64,000 bases of DNA. It comes from Bog-473 sp963809715 (GTDB taxonomy: Bacteria > Actinomycetota > Acidimicrobiia > Acidimicrobiales > RAAP-2). The translations under genes were made by a program, and so were the position numbers. Location: contig CAWEKO010000006.1 in the NCBI GenBank assembly GCA_963809715.1, forward strand, positions 62,001-126,000, written 5' to 3'. Of this stretch, positions 8,536 to 16,115 are shown one piece after another. Positions within the stretch are counted from its first letter, which is position 1. Each line of letters opens with the position of its first letter. A model generated the notes under the pieces. That model searched no databases, was not told the DNA's origin, and worked only from the letters and a program-made list of their open reading frames with translations.

Positions 8536-9312
8536 ATGCGGCCTACAGCATTGGAACTGCCGGCACGAGCGTCCAAGCCTCGGACCAAGGGTCACACCAT
8601 GATGGTCGACGGTGGCCTTCCGACGCGCCAGTTCCAGGACATCGTCCAAAGCAGCGCCGAATATCTCGACTTCGTGAAGTTCGGCTGGGGCACGGCCCTC
8701 GTGACGAAGGATCTTCAGCGCAAGATCGACGCCCTCGATGACGCCGGTGTGGACTACTACTTCGGCGGGACGCTGTTCGAGAAGTTCGTCCTGCAGGACC
8801 GCTTCGACGATTTTCGGGACCTGTGCCAGCGCTACTCCTGCCGCTACGTCGAGGTCTCCAACGGCACGATCAGCCTGTCGGGTATGGAGAAGGTCGGGTA
8901 CATCACGAAGTTGGCCGACGACTTCTGTGTCATCTCCGAGGTGGGTTTCAAGGATGCCGAGCGCTCGGAGCGCCTGGCCCCCGGCCGCTGGATCGAGAGC
9001 GTGCACGACGACCTCGACGCCGGGGCCTTCCTGGTAACCCTCGAGGCCCGTGAGAGCGGTCGTTCGGGGATCTGTCGGCCCAACGGTGAGCTCCGGTTCG
9101 GGCTCATCGAAGAGATCCTGGACAGCGACCTTCCGGTGGACCGCCTCCTCTTCGAGGCTCCCTCGACGGAGCTGCAGTGCTACTTCGTCACGCGGGTGGG
9201 CACCGACGTCAATCTCGGGAACATCCCCTCCACCGCGATCCTCGGCCTCGAGACGATTCGTCTCGGCCTCCGGTCCGACACCTTGGAGGCCTTCGAGGCG
9301 AAGGTTTCGTGA
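8536..9312 (+). CDS. comA: Phosphosulfolactate synthase (ComA family)
   Basis: A 258-residue TIM-barrel protein from ATG 8536, seven bases after AAGGAG. Family hallmarks are HTMMVDGGLP, FVKFGWGTA, YYFGGTLFEKF, the signature VEVSNGTISL, ISEVGFKD, and near the end VNLGNIPSTAILGLETIRLGLR. ComA enzymes add sulfite to phosphoenolpyruvate, giving (2R)-phospho-3-sulfolactate. That reaction starts coenzyme M synthesis in methanogens, and YitD of Bacillus uses it for spore sulfolactate. No later coenzyme M genes (comC, comD/E or the bacterial lyase-type steps) are seen here. The stop overlaps the VOC gene by four bases. Confidence 0.9.
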   Translation: MRPTALELPARASKPRTKGHTMMVDGGLPTRQFQDIVQSSAEYLDFVKFGWGTALVTKDLQRKIDALDDAGVDYYFGGTLFEKFVLQDRFDDFRDLCQRYSCRYVEVSNGTISLSGMEKVGYITKLADDFCVISEVGFKDAERSERLAPGRWIESVHDDLDAGAFLVTLEARESGRSGICRPNGELRFGLIEEILDSDLPVDRLLFEAPSTELQCYFVTRVGTDVNLGNIPSTAILGLETIRLGLRSDTLEAFEAKVS

Positions 9313-9716
9313 GAGAGAGCCGCGACGTTTTCCACCTGGCCATCCCGGTCTACGACCTCGATGAGTCACAGGAGTTCTACGTCGGGGCCCTCGGCTGCAA
9401 GCTGGCCCGTCGCTACGCCGATCGCATCACCATCGACTTCTTCGGCGATCAACTCGTCTGTCATCTCGTGGATCCGCCGGAGGCGGTGACGGCCGAGTTG
9501 AACCTCTACCCCCGTCATTTCGGGGTGACCTTTCGCGAGGGAGGCGACTTCGACGCCCTCCACGCGCTCTGCGTGCAGCGCAAGATCGAACTGTTCTCCG
9601 ACGTGTCCGTGCGTTTCGAAGGTCTGGTCGAGGCCCACCGGACGTTCGTCCTGCGCGACCCGTCGAACAATCTCATCGAGTTCAAGCACTACTCCGATCC
9701 GCGGATGATGTACTGA
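9309..9716 (+). CDS. VOC-superfamily (glyoxalase/dioxygenase-like) protein
   Basis: A 135-residue protein starting at GTG 9309 and overlapping the comA stop (GTGA). It has a paired beta-alpha-beta-beta-beta layout. Metal ligands can be placed at His in FHLAIPVYD, His in YPRHFGV and Glu in NNLIEFKHY, as in VOC enzymes. The ending DPSNNLIEFKHY is typical of small glyoxalase-like dioxygenases or isomerases. The reaction is unknown. Its tight coupling to comA suggests it acts on a sulfolactate-derived or related intermediate. Confidence 0.8.
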   Translation: MRESRDVFHLAIPVYDLDESQEFYVGALGCKLARRYADRITIDFFGDQLVCHLVDPPEAVTAELNLYPRHFGVTFREGGDFDALHALCVQRKIELFSDVSVRFEGLVEAHRTFVLRDPSNNLIEFKHYSDPRMMY

Positions 9717-9717
9717 C

Positions 9718-11322
9718 ATGGCGGCGCCGGTCCCGACAGCGACGATTCCCGCCCCGGCCTCGCGCCAGGCGGATTCGGTGGCCTCGGGGACCGGTGTCGC
9801 TCCGGTCGGCGAATGTCTGGGAGCGCTGGTCTCCCAGCAGGCCGCCGCGCTGGGGGAGCGGGTGTACGCCGAGGACGCTCGCAGCGATCGGGTCCTGAGC
9901 TTCGAGTCGTTGGAGCGCTGGCGATGCGCCTTTGCCCGCGGACCATTGACGCCCGGGACGACCGTGGCCGTGTCGATCGCCGACCCCCTGTCCTGTGCCG
10001 CGGCCGTGGTGGGGGCGGTGGCCGCCGGCCTGTGGGTGGCCCCGCTTGACCCCGCCACGCCGCTCGTCGGCCCGACCGGCCTGCAGCCGGTGCTGAGGAG
10101 GATCGGAGCCCATGCGGTCGTGGCCGACCGCTCCGCCGAGGGCGACGGGTGGCCGCACTGGCTCGAGCTCGCGTCACTGAGACCTTCGCCGCGGGCGTCC
10201 AGCGGACTGGTCGAGCCCGTGGCCACGTCCGGAGGCGTCGTGCTCTCTTCGTCGGGGACGACCGGCCCGCCCAAGGTGGTGCGCCTCGCACAGGCCATGC
10301 TCTTGCACACAGCACGTTGCGTGGTGGCACACCACAACCTGACGGCGGAGGACCGCGGCTTCAACTCACTGCCGCTCTTCCACATCAATGCAGAAGTCGT
10401 CGGATTGCTCTCCTCCCTCGTCGCCGGCTCGTGCCTCGTGCTCGACGACCACTTCCACCGGACGGGGTTCTGGCAGCTCATGGGCCAGCGGCGGGTCACC
10501 TGGATCAATGCCGTGCCCGCCATCATCTCGCGGCTCGCCGAGCTCCGGGCCGAAGAGACCGTGCCGGCCGGCGTCCGCTTCGTCCGCTCCGCCTCGGCGC
10601 CACTCCCTGTCGCGGCGGCGGATCGATTCGAGCAGACCACCGGCATTCCCGTGATCGAGACCTACGGGATGACCGAGGCCGCCAGCCAGATCACCGCCCA
10701 TCCACTGTCGGTCCCCCGCCGTGCCGGCTCGGTCGGCGTGCCGGTCGGAGTGCAGCTGCGCGTGGTGCGCGACGACGAATCAGAATCCAGCCCGACGGCG
10801 TGTGATCCGGCCGAGGTGGGCCAGGTGGAGATTCGCGGTCCGTCGGTGATCGACCGTTACGCCGGGGGCACCCACGCCGATCGCTTCCGCCCCGGCGGCT
10901 GGCTCCGCACGGGTGACCTCGGATGGCGCGACACCGACGGCTTCCTCTACCTGGTCGCCCGGACCGACGACGTCATCAATCGCGGCGGCGAGAAGGTCTT
11001 CCCGCGGGAGATCGAGGAGGTCGTCAGCGCGGATCCGGCCGTGGTCGCGGTCGCCGTGGCCGGTCGGCGCGATCCGGAATTGGGTCAGGTACCTGTCGCC
11101 TTCGTGGTCCTCGCGGGCGTCGCATCCTCGGGTGACCGCCAGGCCGCGGGCCAGGTGGTCGAGCGGATCAACCGGGCGCTGACCGGTGCGTTGGTCCGCA
11201 CGCGACGACCGGTCGCGGTGCACGTCGTTGCTGCGCTCCCGAGGGGGGCGACGGGGAAGGTACGCCGGCGCGCGCTCTTCGAAGCGGACACCACGATCTT
11301 GCATTCTTTCCCCGGGTCCTGA
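9718..11322 (+). CDS. AMP-forming acyl-CoA synthetase-like ligase
   Basis: A 534-residue class I adenylate-forming enzyme starting one base after the VOC stop. Motifs in order: the P-loop SSSGTTGPPKVV (~residues 177-188), ETYGMTEAASQI, GWLRTGDLGW, and the C-terminal hinge/lysine region DDVINRGGEKVFPREIEE with PRGATGKVRR. The C-terminal lysine of ATGK is intact. It resembles the small AAE3/oxalyl-CoA-type synthetases that act on short, polar acids. Position suggests it activates sulfolactate or a derivative to an adenylate or CoA thioester. This is inference; no residue proves substrate choice. The stop shares a base with the next start. Confidence 0.85.
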   Translation: MAAPVPTATIPAPASRQADSVASGTGVAPVGECLGALVSQQAAALGERVYAEDARSDRVLSFESLERWRCAFARGPLTPGTTVAVSIADPLSCAAAVVGAVAAGLWVAPLDPATPLVGPTGLQPVLRRIGAHAVVADRSAEGDGWPHWLELASLRPSPRASSGLVEPVATSGGVVLSSSGTTGPPKVVRLAQAMLLHTARCVVAHHNLTAEDRGFNSLPLFHINAEVVGLLSSLVAGSCLVLDDHFHRTGFWQLMGQRRVTWINAVPAIISRLAELRAEETVPAGVRFVRSASAPLPVAAADRFEQTTGIPVIETYGMTEAASQITAHPLSVPRRAGSVGVPVGVQLRVVRDDESESSPTACDPAEVGQVEIRGPSVIDRYAGGTHADRFRPGGWLRTGDLGWRDTDGFLYLVARTDDVINRGGEKVFPREIEEVVSADPAVVAVAVAGRRDPELGQVPVAFVVLAGVASSGDRQAAGQVVERINRALTGALVRTRRPVAVHVVAALPRGATGKVRRRALFEADTTILHSFPGS

Positions 11323-12539
11323 TGGCCGACGAGTCCCCACTGACCCCGGCGCAGCCCGTGCGCGGGACGCGCCAGCGTCTCGATCACATCGATGCGATGC
11401 GACCGGTCAAGCAGGTCGGCGTGGTGTCGACCCACACGCTGCTCTTCTTCGCCCCGGTGGCCGCCGGCGTGGCCGTGGGGGCGTCGTTGCAATTGCTCCA
11501 CGTCACCCGCGAGGCCTTCCTCTTCGTCTCCGCCTGCATGCTCACCTACAGCGTGCGCGACCTGCCCCGCATCGACCATCGAACCTTCTGGCGCCGCCGC
11601 TTCGCCCTGGTGGCCGTGCCCTATCTCTGCTGGTCGGTCATCTACTTCTTCCTGACCATCGGGTCTGCCCCGGGCACGCTCTCGGGCGACACGGCCCACC
11701 TGGGCTACCTCGTGGGTACCGGCTACTACCAGCTCTACTACCTGTTGGTCCTCCTGGAGTTCTACGCCCTGTTCCCTCTGTGCCTCGTCCTCGTGCGGCG
11801 AACGGTCGGTCATCACGGACGCCTGCTGCTGGCCAGCGCGCTGGCGCAGGTGATCCTGGTCTCGTCCATGCACTGGGGACTCGCCCCGGGCTGGATGACG
11901 GGCTACTGGGCCACCCGAGAGGTGACCTCGTACCAGTTCTATTTGATCGCCGGCATGGTGATGGCCCTGCACCTCGACGAGTTCCACCAGTGGCTGTGTG
12001 GGCACGTCTGGACGATCGTGCTCGGCACCGTGGCCGCCGCCTTGGCGGCTGAGGCCTGGTACTACCTGTCGGTGGACCACGTCATCTCGTGGCTCGGTCC
12101 GAGCGCCGACCCGTTTCAACCGATCGTGATCCCCTTCAACGTGGGCGCCATCGCCTGCATCTACCTGATCGGCGTCCTCCTCGTCGGTCGACGTCGCTCG
12201 GCGCGGACGCGGCGGGTCGTCCACTCCGGCTCGGACAACTCCTACGGCGTCTACCTGGCCCAGCTCCTCTTCATCACCGTGTTGGGCTGGCTGGGCTGGC
12301 GCCAACTCGACGACGTCCTGCCCTGGCCGCTGGTCAGCGTGCTCACGGTCGTCATCGTGTTCCTGGCCTGCGTCGGCTTGACCGAGCTGTTGGCCCGGAC
12401 GCCTTGGAGCAAGCCTCTGACCGGACGCTCGCGGGTACCGTGGCGCGTGGGTCGCAAGCCGGAGACTGTTGCGACCGGGACCCCCGCTCCGGGCGCCGAC
12501 ACCAGCACCGAACGTGTCGAAGCGCTCAGTCCGACCTAG
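11322..12539 (+). CDS. Acyltransferase-3 family membrane protein
   Basis: A 405-residue polytopic protein (about ten hydrophobic segments) whose ATG overlaps the ligase stop (TGATG). The first helix has the AT3 signature R-x10-H (Arg27, His38 in the IDAMRPVKQ region). GYYQLYYLLVLLEFY closely parallels the same region of the AT3 domain ending at 7799, so the two are paralogs bracketing the comA genes. AT3 proteins move acyl groups from CoA donors onto sugars or lipids across the membrane. Here it is the likely terminal transferase of the cluster. The gene ends in a 14-base convergent overlap with the SGNH gene. Confidence 0.85.
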   Translation: MADESPLTPAQPVRGTRQRLDHIDAMRPVKQVGVVSTHTLLFFAPVAAGVAVGASLQLLHVTREAFLFVSACMLTYSVRDLPRIDHRTFWRRRFALVAVPYLCWSVIYFFLTIGSAPGTLSGDTAHLGYLVGTGYYQLYYLLVLLEFYALFPLCLVLVRRTVGHHGRLLLASALAQVILVSSMHWGLAPGWMTGYWATREVTSYQFYLIAGMVMALHLDEFHQWLCGHVWTIVLGTVAAALAAEAWYYLSVDHVISWLGPSADPFQPIVIPFNVGAIACIYLIGVLLVGRRRSARTRRVVHSGSDNSYGVYLAQLLFITVLGWLGWRQLDDVLPWPLVSVLTVVIVFLACVGLTELLARTPWSKPLTGRSRVPWRVGRKPETVATGTPAPGADTSTERVEALSPT

Positions 12540-13440
12540 CCGACTCCGTCACGGTGGCCGCCAGCGCGGCGGCGATGGCCCGGTAGCCTGCGTCGTTGGG
12601 GTGTTGGTTGGGGCCCATGGGCGGCGCCGCGCACATCCAGGTCAGTGCGCAGACGCGGGCGACATCGGTCGGCACCGTGCCCAGGCCGGCCGTCGCGACC
12701 GGGGTGGTGTTCCCCAGGCCGAAGGCTGCGCCGACATCGGCCATCGGTATGCCGGCCCTTGCGTAGGCGGCGTGCATGATGTCGTTCAAGCGGTCGATGA
12801 CAACGAGGCTGGCCTGGGCGAAGACCTGACCCGCCGAACCGCGCACGGCATCGCCCAGATAGGGGTCGTAATGGCCGACGCCGACGATCTGCGCGTTGGC
12901 CGGCGCGGCCTGACGCAGTGCGGCGAGAATGCGGGGAAGCTGGGACTGCACCGCGGCCAAGCCACTGGCGACGCACGCACTGTTGAGGTCCATGTCGTGC
13001 AGGCAGCGGACCACATCGTTGAAGCCCAGATCGACCGTGACCAGCATGGTCGAGGGATGGGTGCGCAGGAAGTCGAGAGCAGTCTGCAATTGGGTGCCGT
13101 CCGCGTAGGAGCAATTCCCGCCGCCGTCGATCATGTTCAGGGTCGTCATGCCGGGACAGCCGATGCGCACGAGGGTGAGGCCGGGCCAGCGCGTTGCTTC
13201 CCGGGCCGCCAGGACGTCGGCGTAACCCGAACCGGTGGGCGAGCCGTGGGGGTGGGTCGACGTGGGCTGGAACCCGACGGAGCCCGATCCGCCGACCGCC
13301 AGATCGAAGGGCGGCGCCGCAGGCGCCGCCGCGCCGGCCGGTCCGGCAACGAGGAGCGCGCAGGCGGTCAAGAGAACCAGCACGAGGCTCGTCCCCAGTG
13401 CGGCCATGCCAACGTTCAGCGCTGCCACCCGCCGGGTCAC
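12526..13440 (-). CDS. Secreted SGNH/GDSL-type hydrolase with altered catalytic blocks
   Basis: A 304-residue protein from GTG 13440, overlapping the SMP-30 stop (GTGA). Residues ~1-38 form a signal peptide, possibly a lipoprotein-like one (LLTACALLVAG, ending AAAPAA). Block I reads GGSGSVGF instead of GDSLSVGF, keeping the serine but losing Asp. Block III is GFND. Block V reads PNQHPNDAGY: the His is kept but the usual Asp three residues before it is Pro. Cysteine pairs around CP..., NCSY, VRCLHD and MCA could form disulfides. Esterase or lipase activity is expected for the family, but the changes make activity uncertain. Confidence 0.75.
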   Translation of the reverse strand: MTRRVAALNVGMAALGTSLVLVLLTACALLVAGPAGAAAPAAPPFDLAVGGSGSVGFQPTSTHPHGSPTGSGYADVLAAREATRWPGLTLVRIGCPGMTTLNMIDGGGNCSYADGTQLQTALDFLRTHPSTMLVTVDLGFNDVVRCLHDMDLNSACVASGLAAVQSQLPRILAALRQAAPANAQIVGVGHYDPYLGDAVRGSAGQVFAQASLVVIDRLNDIMHAAYARAGIPMADVGAAFGLGNTTPVATAGLGTVPTDVARVCALTWMCAAPPMGPNQHPNDAGYRAIAAALAATVTESARSD

Positions 13441-14315
13441 GGCAGCCCGGCGCCCGGAACGGTCGTGCGGACCTTCTCGATGGCGCCGTGGCGAGCCAAC
13501 GGAGCTTTGTTCCCGTCGCTGTCCGCCGCGATGACGAGGTAGAGGGTGCGGCGATCGTCGTCGCCGAGCATGCAGGCAAAGCACGGCATCGACGTGGTGA
13601 CGCGCTCGAGGACCTGGCCGCCCTCGGCGAAGCGGACACACTCGGGCAACATGGCGTTGGCCGCCCACACCGTGCCGTCCTCGCACAGACAGATGCCATC
13701 GGGGAAGACGCCCTCGGTCGCCGCCCACACCCGTCGGTTGGAGAGGGTGCCGTCTTCGGCCCGGTCGAATGCGGTGAGGCGTGCGCCCAACGTCTCGGCG
13801 ATGATCAAGGTGCGGCCGTCGTCGGTGATGACGGTACCGTTGGGGAACTGGATGTCCGTGGCGGCCTCGTAACTGGTGCCGTCGGGGTCCACCCGGACCA
13901 CCGAGGCCGTGGAGATGTCGCCGGCCTGAAGTGTTCCGGCGTAGAGCCCGTCGAGGTCGAAGCCGAAGTTCCCCGCGTAGGCCTGGCCGTTGGCCGCGAC
14001 CACCATGTCGTTGGCGTGCCAGGTGGCCCAGGGCCTGAGGTCGCCGTGCACCACGAGTGCGTTGTCGGGTTCTCGGCGCATGATGACCCGATCGAGGCGG
14101 GAGGTGAACAGGAGGCGCCCGTCGGGCAGCCAGCCGAGACCACCCGGTTCCCCGTCGAAATCGACCTCGACCCGGCGCTCGCCGTCGGGCGAGACGGAGG
14201 AGACGGCGTGGTCGAAGAAATCCGAGTACCAGAGGCGGCCGTCGTGCCAGCGCGGGCACTCGCCGAAGTAGAGGCCCGAGAGGAAAGGCTCGGCGATCAG
14301 GTTTTCGTCGGTCAC
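13437..14315 (-). CDS. SMP-30/gluconolactonase (LRE-type) beta-propeller
   Basis: A 292-residue protein from GTG 14315, with GGAGA about seven bases upstream. It has an early metal-binding Glu in FGECPRWHDGRLWYSD, then EPGGLGWLPDGRLLF, DFQFPNG-type Asn/Asp ligands (DIQFPNGTVITDDG) and FPDGICLCEDGTVWAA. These are the repeated motifs of the six-bladed SMP-30 propeller, which hydrolyses lactones using a divalent metal. No signal peptide is seen, so it is cytoplasmic. It is translationally coupled to the secreted SGNH hydrolase, an unusual pairing. The substrate is unknown. Confidence 0.85.
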   Translation of the reverse strand: MTDENLIAEPFLSGLYFGECPRWHDGRLWYSDFFDHAVSSVSPDGERRVEVDFDGEPGGLGWLPDGRLLFTSRLDRVIMRREPDNALVVHGDLRPWATWHANDMVVAANGQAYAGNFGFDLDGLYAGTLQAGDISTASVVRVDPDGTSYEAATDIQFPNGTVITDDGRTLIIAETLGARLTAFDRAEDGTLSNRRVWAATEGVFPDGICLCEDGTVWAANAMLPECVRFAEGGQVLERVTTSMPCFACMLGDDDRRTLYLVIAADSDGNKAPLARHGAIEKVRTTVPGAGLP

Positions 14316-14402
14316 GGTCGTTTCTCCAGGCCGGATGGGTCGGGGCCATGGCAGTTCACCACAGGCGAGCCCGGGCGCGCCGGTCACCCAGAGGGGTACC
14401 TT

Positions 14403-15092
14403 GTGCTCGTGGCGTACTGGGTGCTCAAGGTGGTCCTGACCCCGATTTTCCTCGTCCTGTTCCGCGTCAAGGTCGAGGGGCGCGACCACGTCCCCAAGAA
14501 GGGGCCGGCCGTGCTGGCGGCCAACCACCAGTCCTTCTGCGATTCCTTCTTCCTCCCCCTCGTGGTCCGGCGCAGGGTGACCTACCTGGCCAAGGCGGAG
14601 TACTTCGACTCGTGGAGGACGGCGTGGTTCTTCCGGGCGGCCGGCCAGATCCCGATCCGGCGCACCGGAGGCAGCGCCTCGGAGCGGGCCCTCGAGACGG
14701 CTCGGACCGATGTGTTGGGCAAGGGTTGCCTGCTGGGCCTCTACCCCGAGGGCACCCGCAGCACCGACGAGTTCGTGCACAAGGGACGGACCGGGGTGAC
14801 CCGCCTCTCACGCGAGTGCGGGGTACCGATCATCCCGGTCGGCATCATCGGGACGGTGGAGGTGCAGCCGGTCGACTCGAAGTTCATGCGGCCCTTCAAG
14901 ACGGTGACCATCCGTTTCGGCGCCCCCCTGCAGATGGACCCGCCCCCGGACCCGGCGCACCCGCTCGAAAACCACGACCACACGCAGTGCCGCGGCTTCA
15001 CCGACCAGCTGATGCACGAAATCGCCCGGCTCTCCGAGCGTCCCTATATCGACGAATACGTGCCCGCCCGCCCGCACGCCGCTGCGGCCTGA
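14403..15092 (+). CDS. 1-acyl-sn-glycerol-3-phosphate acyltransferase (PlsC-type)
   Basis: A 229-residue protein from GTG 14403, eight bases after AGAGGGG. An N-terminal hydrophobic helix (YWVLKVVLTPIFLVLF) is followed by the catalytic H-x4-D motif in NHQSFCD, then YLAKAEYF, the GLYPEGTRS glycerol-phosphate-binding motif, and VPIIPVGIIG. These define PlsC-like lysophosphatidic acid acyltransferases at the cytoplasmic membrane face. Its exact lipid acceptor cannot be read from sequence. It is divergent from the SMP-30 operon and followed by a stand-alone ACT protein 71 bases downstream. Confidence 0.85.
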   Translation: MLVAYWVLKVVLTPIFLVLFRVKVEGRDHVPKKGPAVLAANHQSFCDSFFLPLVVRRRVTYLAKAEYFDSWRTAWFFRAAGQIPIRRTGGSASERALETARTDVLGKGCLLGLYPEGTRSTDEFVHKGRTGVTRLSRECGVPIIPVGIIGTVEVQPVDSKFMRPFKTVTIRFGAPLQMDPPPDPAHPLENHDHTQCRGFTDQLMHEIARLSERPYIDEYVPARPHAAAA

Positions 15093-15163
15093 TGAACCGG
15101 CAGACCGGCGTCTTTCATCCATCCGAAACAGCTCGTTCACATTGACCGCCTAACGTTGGGCCC

Positions 15164-15424
15164 ATGGCTGGTTACGTCGTGCGCATCGCACTACCCGACC
15201 GGCCCGGCGCCCTGGGCCTCGTGGCCAGCCGAATCGGGGCGGTCGGGGGAGACATCGTCGCCATCAACATCCTCGAGCGCGAAGGGGGACAGGCGGTCGA
15301 CGAGTTCGTGGTCGAGATCGGCGGCGATCACCTCATCGAGCTGTTGCGGACCGAGATCCACGAGGTGGACGGCGCGTCGGTGCTCGAGATCAGGGCGGCG
15401 GACTCGACGGCTCCGGCGGGCTGA
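15164..15424 (+). CDS. Stand-alone ACT-domain protein
   Basis: An 86-residue protein that is essentially one ACT domain: VVRIALPDRPGALGLVASRIG holds the conserved Gly/Leu of the ligand-binding loop, followed by DIVAINIL and a C-terminal strand. ACT domains bind amino acids and regulate enzymes. With no attached catalytic domain, it probably acts in trans or as a dimeric sensor. The last 35 bases overlap the convergent regulator gene. No partner enzyme for amino-acid synthesis lies next to it. Confidence 0.8.
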   Translation: MAGYVVRIALPDRPGALGLVASRIGAVGGDIVAINILEREGGQAVDEFVVEIGGDHLIELLRTEIHEVDGASVLEIRAADSTAPAG

Positions 15425-16115
15425 CCACGTAAGCGCAGACGTGCGCGCCGTCCATCAGGTGGGCGACGCGGCGCACGGTGGCTCCGGGGAGCGCGTCGCG
15501 GATGAAGGCCAGCTCGCTCGTGCAGGCCTGGGAGAAGCCGTGGGCCACGGTGAGAATGGCGCAGTTGTGTTCGGTGATGCGCCAGCTCCCGTCGTCGAGG
15601 CGCTCGGCATCGGCCAGGTAGCCGTCCTCGTCGAGGATGGCGGTGAGCGCGGCCACCTGGTCGTCGAAGGGCAGGTGCGCGGTGCGGGGCAGGGCGTCGG
15701 CCACGCGGCGCTGGCGTCGCTGCTCGAAGAGCTCGTCGACCTGGCTGGCGCCCGGACCGCCCAGATAGCCGAGCAGCTCGGTGGTGAGGTCGCCGTAGCG
15801 CTTGGGGAACAGGGTCTCGGCCGCCGACGTCAGTGCGTAGAGGTGGCGGGGTCGTCCCCGGCGGGTCTGCACCTCGGCGTCGTCGTGGTGGGTCAGGAGC
15901 CCGTCCTCTTCGAGACGGGCCAGCTGCTGGCGCACGGCCGCGGCCGTGAGCGAGAGGGCGGTGGCCACTGCGGCGGCATCGAGCGGTCCCTCGCGCTTGA
16001 GCAGGGTCAGGATGGCCCGCCGGGTGGTGGGCAGCTGCTGGAGCGGCGACTCGCGTGTCTCGGTGTCGCCCATCTCGGTGCCACCCATCTCGGTGCGAAC
16101 CGTCTCGGGCGTCAC
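15390..16115 (-). CDS. SufR-like HTH regulator missing one cluster cysteine
   Basis: A 241-residue protein from GTG 16115, overlapping the QueA-like stop (GTGA). Residues ~25-100 are a winged helix (TTRRAILTLLKREGPLDAAAVA, then RQQLARLEEDGL). The C-terminal half has the SufR arrangement, with Cys in EHNC, C-x12-C, x13, x14-C. The spacing is exact, but the third cysteine is Ala (GATVRR). SufR proteins bind an Fe-S cluster and repress suf genes. Here no suf genes are present and the regulator ends an SDR/QueA-like operon, so autoregulation through the palindrome at 17957 is plausible. The N-terminus carries a five-residue TEMGG repeat. Confidence 0.8.
   Translation of the reverse strand: MTPETVRTEMGGTEMGDTETRESPLQQLPTTRRAILTLLKREGPLDAAAVATALSLTAAAVRQQLARLEEDGLLTHHDDAEVQTRRGRPRHLYALTSAAETLFPKRYGDLTTELLGYLGGPGASQVDELFEQRRQRRVADALPRTAHLPFDDQVAALTAILDEDGYLADAERLDDGSWRITEHNCAILTVAHGFSQACTSELAFIRDALPGATVRRVAHLMDGAHVCAYVVSPPEPSSPPP
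16059..16094 (-). repeat. 15-bp in-frame tandem repeat (TEMGG units)
   Basis: About 2.4 copies of a 15-base unit encode TEMGG, TEMGD and a partial third unit near the N-terminus of the SufR-like regulator, before the winged helix. Frame is preserved whatever the copy number. Confidence 0.75.
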
